DNA from: SFHK01 sp964554795
Lineage (GTDB): Bacteria > Bacillota > Clostridia > Christensenellales > Aristaeellaceae
Reading direction: 5' to 3'
NCBI GenBank assembly: GCA_964554795.1
Contig: CAZKQB010000045.1
Coordinates: 1-27,563, forward strand
DNA length: 27,563 nt
Shown here: positions 22,939-27,563 of the stretch, one piece after another
Layout: every line of letters starts with the position of its first letter
Position numbering within the stretch: position 1 is the stretch's first letter
The notes under the pieces: model-generated
What the model saw: only the letters and a program-made list of their open reading frames with translations
The model's database searches: none
Told to the model about the DNA's origin: nothing
Program-made: the position numbers and the translations under genes

Positions 22939-24036
22939 TCAGTCCGCAATCAGCTTTTCGCCCGGAACCGCGCCGTCCAGCAGCCATGCGCCGGTCTGCG
23001 CCGTGCCTCCGGCGTAATTAACGTATCTCTTAGAAACCATACCGTCCTCGGACAGCTTGTAAACATGATACCGTCCTCCGTACAGCGTAAGCGCCCCGCG
23101 GTTCACGACCGTCGCGTTTTCAAGGTAAATCGTGCTGTACTCGGCCGTCGGCCGCGTGAGCGCCTTCAGGCTCTTCACCGCTTCCTCATCGTATTCCGTC
23201 ACGCGTACCAGCACCAGCTTGCCCACGCGATTGTCGGGAATCACGTTGTGGCAGGCTATCACGCGCCCCACGCCCGTCACGCGCCCGTTATTCGGCCCCA
23301 CGGATATGGCCACGCGCATGCCCAGCCGCATCTGCCCCTGATCATCCTTCACGGAGAACAGCACCTCGGTGGGATCGTAGATCGTCATCAGCCACGCGCC
23401 GTCGTACACCGCTTCATTGTCGCGCAGGTACTGAAGCTCGTCCACCACGCCGTCAATCGGCGAAAGAATCTGCTGATTTTCATAGGATGCCAGCAGCTCC
23501 GAAAGCGATTTCTCGCGGGCAGCCAGCTCGCGCGCGCTTTCAAAATCGTATTTCTCCAGTTCCAGCTCCGCGCGCGTCACGCGCAGGACCAGGATTTCGG
23601 CCTCGTCCGCGCGGCTCGTCTGCTGAAGAGATGCGCGAAGGGACGCCAGCGCTTCCTCCATCTGCGAAATCTGCTCCTCCCGTGCCTCCCGTGCGCGGCG
23701 AATCTGCAATTCCTTTTCCGCAATGGTCACCTCGTCCCTTTCCACGGTGAACACGGCGAGCACGTCGCCCTTTTTTACTTCGCTTCCGCGCTTCACGCGG
23801 TATTCCACAAACCGCGCCTTTGCGCCCTCGTAGCGCACGTCCACGCGCGAGGGATAGTAGGCCGAGGCGCTCGTCATGGCCTTCTTTTCATAGCTGCCCT
23901 TTTCCACGGTCACGGTTTTGTAGTTCACGGTGTTGCCGGTGATCTTGTCCGGCGAAATCAGCGTGTCCTCCGCCGCGGCGGCCAGCAGCAGGAAAAGCGC
24001 GAAAAATGCGAAAGCCGCCTTACTTATCCGTGACAT
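22939..24036 (-). CDS. HlyD/MacA-like adaptor, third of three
   Basis: 365 residues. N-terminal signal segment FAFFALFLLLAAAA followed by ED, with no lipobox Cys, unlike the two adaptors before it. A first half-lipoyl motif (about 75-100: VKRGSEVKKGDVLAVF), a long charged coiled-coil hairpin (about 103-190), a second half-lipoyl part (QILSPIDGVVDELQYL) and beta-barrel domains. Its start overlaps the end of the second adaptor by 17 bases; GTC/ATG shift of frame within the shared bases. Membrane fusion proteins usually form rings with MacB-type transporters; in a Gram-positive they would act at the outer face of the membrane. Confidence 0.87.
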   Translation of the reverse strand: MSRISKAAFAFFALFLLLAAAAEDTLISPDKITGNTVNYKTVTVEKGSYEKKAMTSASAYYPSRVDVRYEGAKARFVEYRVKRGSEVKKGDVLAVFTVERDEVTIAEKELQIRRAREAREEQISQMEEALASLRASLQQTSRADEAEILVLRVTRAELELEKYDFESARELAAREKSLSELLASYENQQILSPIDGVVDELQYLRDNEAVYDGAWLMTIYDPTEVLFSVKDDQGQMRLGMRVAISVGPNNGRVTGVGRVIACHNVIPDNRVGKLVLVRVTEYDEEAVKSLKALTRPTAEYSTIYLENATVVNRGALTLYGGRYHVYKLSEDGMVSKRYVNYAGGTAQTGAWLLDGAVPGEKLIAD

Positions 24037-25126
24037 AAATGCGCTCTCCCTCCTCCAGACCCTCCAGCACCTGCGCGTCGATCGCGCCGACAGGCACGCG
24101 AACCTTGATATCGCGTCTCACGCGCTCGCCGCCTTCGCCCACGACGTACACATACTTGCCGTTTGCATCGGCCAGCACGGCGTTGGCAGGAATCAGCAGT
24201 GCATCCGGCTGATACGAATTCACAAAGATCAGCGCCGCATAGTCGCCCGCATACACCTCGTCCTGCCAGCCCTCCGGGCCGGTGATTTCAAACTCGGAAT
24301 ACACCTTCTTGCCTGCCAGCACACGCGAAACGTATTCGGAGTTTTCGATGGGAATGGCCTCCACCTCGTAGCGCCCGCCGCCGATGCGCGCGTAGATGCC
24401 TCCGGTGGCTGCGCGCAGTGCGGCAAGAGATACGTAATCGCAGGTGATGCGCAGGCGCGAATCGTCGGCCACGCACACCACCGGATCGTATGCCGAAACA
24501 CGGCTGCCGACCGACACGGTAATCTCCCGCGCCACAATGCCGTCAAACGGCGCGACAATGGCGTCGTTTGAAAGCGTCTCCGCCAGCTCCGCAAGCGTTT
24601 TTTCGCTTCGCGAAAGCGAAAGCTCGCGCGTCTCCCGGTCGTGAGCCAGCTCCATCTCCGCCTCGCGAACGTCCAGCTGCTTCAGCTCCACCGTGCGCTC
24701 GTCCGCACCGCTTCTCTGAAGCTGGGAAAGCTCCGTCTTGAGCAGCTGAATGTCGGTTTCCGCAATGCGAAAATCCAGCTCGTTCACGCGCCGAGTCGCG
24801 TCGATCTCGTCCTTCAGCGCCTCGTACTGCTCGCGCACGTCGTCCAGATCCAATACGATCAGCCGGTCTCCGGCCTTCACGCGGTCTCCGGCGCGCACCG
24901 GAACCTCGCCCACCGTTCCGTTCACGGGAAAGCTCAGCTCCTCCGCGTAGGCGGACACCCATGCGTCCACCGCCTTGGGAACGCTGGCTTCGCCGCGCCG
25001 CACAGCGCAGATATCCGACGCCACGCCCGCCGCCGGAAGCAGTTCGGGCGGCTCGGAAACCGGCTTTTCGCAGCCGCACAGAAGCAGGACAGCCATAAGC
25101 AGAACGCACGCTATCTTCCTTTTCAT
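24020..25126 (-). CDS. HlyD/MacA-like adaptor lipoprotein, second of three
   Basis: 368 residues. Signal peptide ending in lipobox LLCGC (Cys 19). First half-lipoyl motif at about 68-92 (VNGTVGEVPVRAGDRVKAGD), coiled-coil hairpin about 95-190, second half-lipoyl DAIVAPFDGIVAREITV, then beta-barrel and membrane-proximal parts ending VLEGLEEGERIYV, a usual adaptor C-terminus. Starts in a 4-base ATGA overlap with the first adaptor gene. Distinct in sequence from both other adaptors, so the trio is an old divergence. Confidence 0.89.
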   Translation of the reverse strand: MKRKIACVLLMAVLLLCGCEKPVSEPPELLPAAGVASDICAVRRGEASVPKAVDAWVSAYAEELSFPVNGTVGEVPVRAGDRVKAGDRLIVLDLDDVREQYEALKDEIDATRRVNELDFRIAETDIQLLKTELSQLQRSGADERTVELKQLDVREAEMELAHDRETRELSLSRSEKTLAELAETLSNDAIVAPFDGIVAREITVSVGSRVSAYDPVVCVADDSRLRITCDYVSLAALRAATGGIYARIGGGRYEVEAIPIENSEYVSRVLAGKKVYSEFEITGPEGWQDEVYAGDYAALIFVNSYQPDALLIPANAVLADANGKYVYVVGEGGERVRRDIKVRVPVGAIDAQVLEGLEEGERIYVTDK

Positions 25127-26217
25127 CCCGCGATCACCGCCTCGCCCTCACTCAAACCGGACAGCACCTCATAATAACCGCCCGCGCACAGCCCCAGCTC
25201 CACGGGCTTGTACGTCTTCATGCCCTCGTCGTCCTGATAATACACGATCGTCTGCCCGGCTGCGCGGCTGATCGCCTTCTCGTTCACCATCAGCACATCG
25301 TCGCGCCCATCCAGCGTAATCGTCGTGGAGCCGCGGTCGTTGTCCTCCAGCTCCAGCGCAGGCTGATCGAGCGTGAAATACAGCGTGCCCTTTTCACCGG
25401 GCGTATGCTCGGTGACCTCCAGCCCCAGGGATGCCTCGTCGGCCACGGTGGCGGCGTATTCCGTCTTTCTCACGGTTATCGTTACCTGCGTGCCCACGGG
25501 CAGCGCGTCCCAGTATTCGGTGCTTGCCTTGAAAAGCGACATCGTGGAGTCCACCACCGTCACGGCGCGCTCGGCGAAGGAGGTTACGGACGACTCCTGG
25601 TACTGCCGTACATAGGTCACCGTGCCGTCAATGGGCGAGAAGAGCTGCCGTTGCGTCCTCTGGCTTTTCAGCGTTTCAAGCCGCAGCGTCTGAATGGAAA
25701 GCGCATCCTCCACCGACTGCCTGCGCGCGTCATAGTCCGCATTCACGGCGTCCCGCGCGCTTCGCCGCGCCGCCTCGTCGCCGCCGCTGCGCACGTCGGC
25801 TCTTTCCAGCGCCAGCGCACGCTCCTCCTCCTGCTGCGACAATTGCAGCTTCAGCATGCGAATTGCGTATTCGCACTCGTCGATTCGGTCGTCCACGCCG
25901 TCCATCTTCAGCTGCCCCAGAAGCTGTCCCTTCGTCACCGCGTCGCCGGGCTTTACGTACATCTCGTCCACGCTCTCCCCGTTCACGGCAAAATTCAGGC
26001 TTTCCTTGCGGATGGGCACATAGGTGCAGCTGATTTTCTTTGTCAGGCGCATATCTCCGCGCGTCACATAGGTGAGCGCGAAATCCTCCACCGTCGTCTC
26101 CCGAAGAAGCGGCGCCGTCCGGCGCGTCTCCTGTGCGGGCAAAAGCGAGCAGCCGCTCAGCAAAAGACACCCTGCGATCAGCCCGCCAGCCAGCCATCGT
26201 TTCCCAATCGTGTTCAT
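25123..26217 (-). CDS. HlyD/MacA-like adaptor lipoprotein, first of three
   Basis: 364 residues. Signal peptide with lipobox LLSGC (Cys 23). The half-lipoyl segment is VNGESVDEMYVKPGDAVTKG (about 78-97), then a coiled-coil hairpin (about 100-195), the second half-lipoyl QLFSPIDGTVTYVRQY, a barrel domain, and the C-terminal VLSGLSEGEAVIAG. First gene of the six-gene export operon. The ATG at 26217 has GAGGA-type bases upstream. It follows rsmI by 92 bases on the same strand with no clear promoter between, so it may be read from an upstream promoter. Confidence 0.88.
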   Translation of the reverse strand: MNTIGKRWLAGGLIAGCLLLSGCSLLPAQETRRTAPLLRETTVEDFALTYVTRGDMRLTKKISCTYVPIRKESLNFAVNGESVDEMYVKPGDAVTKGQLLGQLKMDGVDDRIDECEYAIRMLKLQLSQQEEERALALERADVRSGGDEAARRSARDAVNADYDARRQSVEDALSIQTLRLETLKSQRTQRQLFSPIDGTVTYVRQYQESSVTSFAERAVTVVDSTMSLFKASTEYWDALPVGTQVTITVRKTEYAATVADEASLGLEVTEHTPGEKGTLYFTLDQPALELEDNDRGSTTITLDGRDDVLMVNEKAISRAAGQTIVYYQDDEGMKTYKPVELGLCAGGYYEVLSGLSEGEAVIAG

Positions 26218-26235
26218 TCTTTCCTCATCCTCGTT

Positions 26236-26298
26236 CCCGCCCGCTGCCGGACGGCGCTTTTCAGGGTTTCTCGTTTTAGGCCCGCCCGCTTCCGGCAG
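26236..26298. repeat. Short repeats in the rsmI-adaptor gap
   Basis: CCCGCCCGCTGCCGG (26236-26250) and CCCGCCCGCTTCCGG (26281-26295) are direct repeats with one difference. The inner ends CTGCCGGA (26244-26251) and TCCGGCAG (26291-26298) also form an inverted repeat that could close a hairpin. Confidence 0.4.
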
Positions 26299-26309
26299 TA
26301 CGCCCTCGG

Positions 26310-27179
26310 TTATTCCTCGTCCTCGTCGCCGTTCAGCAGCCTGTCAAGCGCCAGCCGCGCGCGGTAGATGTCGTTTCGCCTAAAGCCCTCTCCCGAAAGC
26401 GCCGCAGCCGCCTCCGGGAGAGACTCTCCGGCGAGCAGATGATCGAGCAGCGCGTGCTCTGGCCTGCGCTCGACGGCGGGGCGGGGGGGCAGAGGCACAT
26501 CCCGGATATCCGCCACAAGGCAATACTCGCCCTTTTCGGCGTTGGGATTGGCGCGCACGCGCGCAAGCACGTCCTCAACCGTTCCGCGCTCCAGCTTTTC
26601 AAACCTCTTCGTCAGGTCGCAGCACAGGCACACGCGCGCGCCCGGCCACGCCGCGCACATGCGCTTCAGAAGCTCCTCCACGCGGTGGGGCGATTCGTAG
26701 ATCACTGCAACGGGAATCCCAGTCTCCCGAATGGCGGTCAACTTTTCGGAAAGCGCCTTGCCCTCGCGCGGCAGAAAGCCGTAAAACGCGAACTCGCGCG
26801 CGTCAAAGCCCGCTGCCGACAGCGCCGTGACCGTTGCCGAGGGCCCGCTGACCGGAATCACCGGGATCCCGGCCTCCCACGCCGCCGCCACCAGCGCCTG
26901 CCCGGGGTCGGATACGCCGGGCGTTCCCGCGTCGCAGGTGAGCGCCACGGTCAGCTCCTCACAAAGCATGCGTGAAACCAGCTCCGGCGCGCGGCCGTCC
27001 TCGTTGTGCCGGTGACAGGATACCATGGGCTTGCGCACGCCCAGACGCTCGGTGAGCTTCATCGTCACGCGCGTATCCTCCGCAGCGATCAGGTCGCACT
27101 CGGTCAGCGCCTGTGCGGCGCGGGGCGAAAGATCGTTCAGGTTGCCAATGGGGGTCGCCACAACGTACAGCTTCGACAT
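26310..27179 (-). CDS. rsmI: 16S rRNA (cytidine1402-2'-O)-methyltransferase
   Basis: 289 residues, normal family length. Tetrapyrrole-methylase fold with LYVVATPIGNLNDLSPRA at the start, AAEDTR (33-38), CDAGTPGVSDPG, VSGPSATVTAL and YESPHRVEELL, all RsmI signatures. It methylates the ribose of C1402 in the decoding centre with S-adenosylmethionine. The ATG at 27179 has GGGAGG nearby. A short acidic tail (GDEDEE) ends the protein. It precedes the export operon on the same strand. Confidence 0.96.
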   Translation of the reverse strand: MSKLYVVATPIGNLNDLSPRAAQALTECDLIAAEDTRVTMKLTERLGVRKPMVSCHRHNEDGRAPELVSRMLCEELTVALTCDAGTPGVSDPGQALVAAAWEAGIPVIPVSGPSATVTALSAAGFDAREFAFYGFLPREGKALSEKLTAIRETGIPVAVIYESPHRVEELLKRMCAAWPGARVCLCCDLTKRFEKLERGTVEDVLARVRANPNAEKGEYCLVADIRDVPLPPRPAVERRPEHALLDHLLAGESLPEAAAALSGEGFRRNDIYRARLALDRLLNGDEDEE

Positions 27180-27259
27180 GCATAGCCTCCCGGAATCATG
27201 TTTTCTTCAATCGATTGCGCGCATCTCCGCCCCGTCGGCCGGAATCGCGCATGGGATTG

Positions 27260-27563
27260 CCCGGAGTAATTGGACATACAGCCCGCGACGACCGCTGTCC
27301 GGAATGATTGGACGGAAATCCGCAGCGGTCATCCCGGAACAGCCGTTGTCCGGAATAGCGGTCATCCCGGTGCGTCCGCTGTCCGGAACGATTGGACGGA
27401 AATCCTGCAGCGGTCATCCCGGAACAGCCGTTGTCCGGAATGATTGGACGGAAATCCGCAGCGGTCATTCCGGTGCGTCCGTTGTCCGGAATGATTGGAC
27501 GGAAATCCGCAGCGGTCATCCCGGAACAGCCGTTGTCCGGAATGATTGGACGGAAATCCGCGG
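27260..27563. repeat. 51 bp tandem repeat array, continues beyond the window
   Basis: Units beginning TGTCCGGA start at 27296, 27347, 27380, 27432, 27483 and 27534, so the period is 51 except one short unit of 33 (lost bases at 27354-27370) and one of 52. Units alternate between two endings, CGGAACAGCCG and CGGTGCGTCCG, giving a 102 bp higher-order period. A decayed partial copy is at 27260-27295. There are no spacers. The period is 17 codons and a minus-strand frame stays open, but there is no codon or start evidence for a protein. No other gene is seen in 27180-27563. Confidence 0.85.

Noticed and set aside
22922..22987. ATG-type longer start of the export permease at 22987
   Set aside because: It would overlap the third adaptor's coding end and adds a charged tail before the first helix; the TTG at 22921 has GGGAGGG at the right distance.
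27260..27563. CRISPR array
   Set aside because: Units are contiguous with no unique spacers, and no cas genes are nearby.

Overview
The window looks like a chromosomal segment of a GC-rich, spore-forming Clostridia-type Firmicute. Supporting signs are strong GGAGG-type ribosome binding sites, sigma-A promoters with TTGACA/17 bp/TATAAT spacing, a YhcN/YlaJ-type spore lipoprotein behind a forespore-like promoter, a fused Feo iron system of clostridial type, and lipoprotein adaptors instead of an outer-membrane export system. The species cannot be named from the sequence. No tRNA, rRNA, transposase or CRISPR array is visible.

Left part (1-4050): a ferrous iron uptake operon on the minus strand (feoA, feoA, feoB, small Cys-rich FeoB-associated protein) faces away from a DtxR-family regulator gene on the plus strand. 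The shared intergenic region has two well-formed feo promoters and four similar palindromic boxes, two of which sit at the inferred transcription starts, so a metal-responsive feedback loop is likely. A cluster of strong hairpins closes the operon at 22-182 and shares two hairpin modules with 16072-16173.

Middle part (4100-11800): ftsH and a small HTH/zinc-ribbon regulator on plus. Then a flavodoxin plus a MacB-like ABC exporter (minus) stand divergent from an OmpR-type response regulator and a histidine kinase with almost no extracellular loop (plus). The two divergent promoters are mirror copies of one 24 bp element, so the four genes probably form one envelope-stress or peptide-detoxification module.

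Next (11850-18090, plus strand): a TetR-led operon (TetR, Fe-S flavoprotein-like oxidoreductase, DUF2975-like membrane protein, and an alpha/beta hydrolase interrupted by an in-frame TAG), a stand-alone GH4 alpha-galactosidase with a long structured leader, a spore lipoprotein, and a polysaccharide pyruvyl transferase.

Right part (18185-27563, minus strand): rsmI followed by a tightly coupled six-gene export system of three different HlyD/MacA-type adaptors, one large two-FtsX-domain permease and two different ATPases, the second carrying a C-terminal SpoVT/AbrB-like domain. This is the best candidate for an undescribed system here. Upstream of rsmI, at the window edge, is an array of 51 bp tandem repeats that alternate between two variants.
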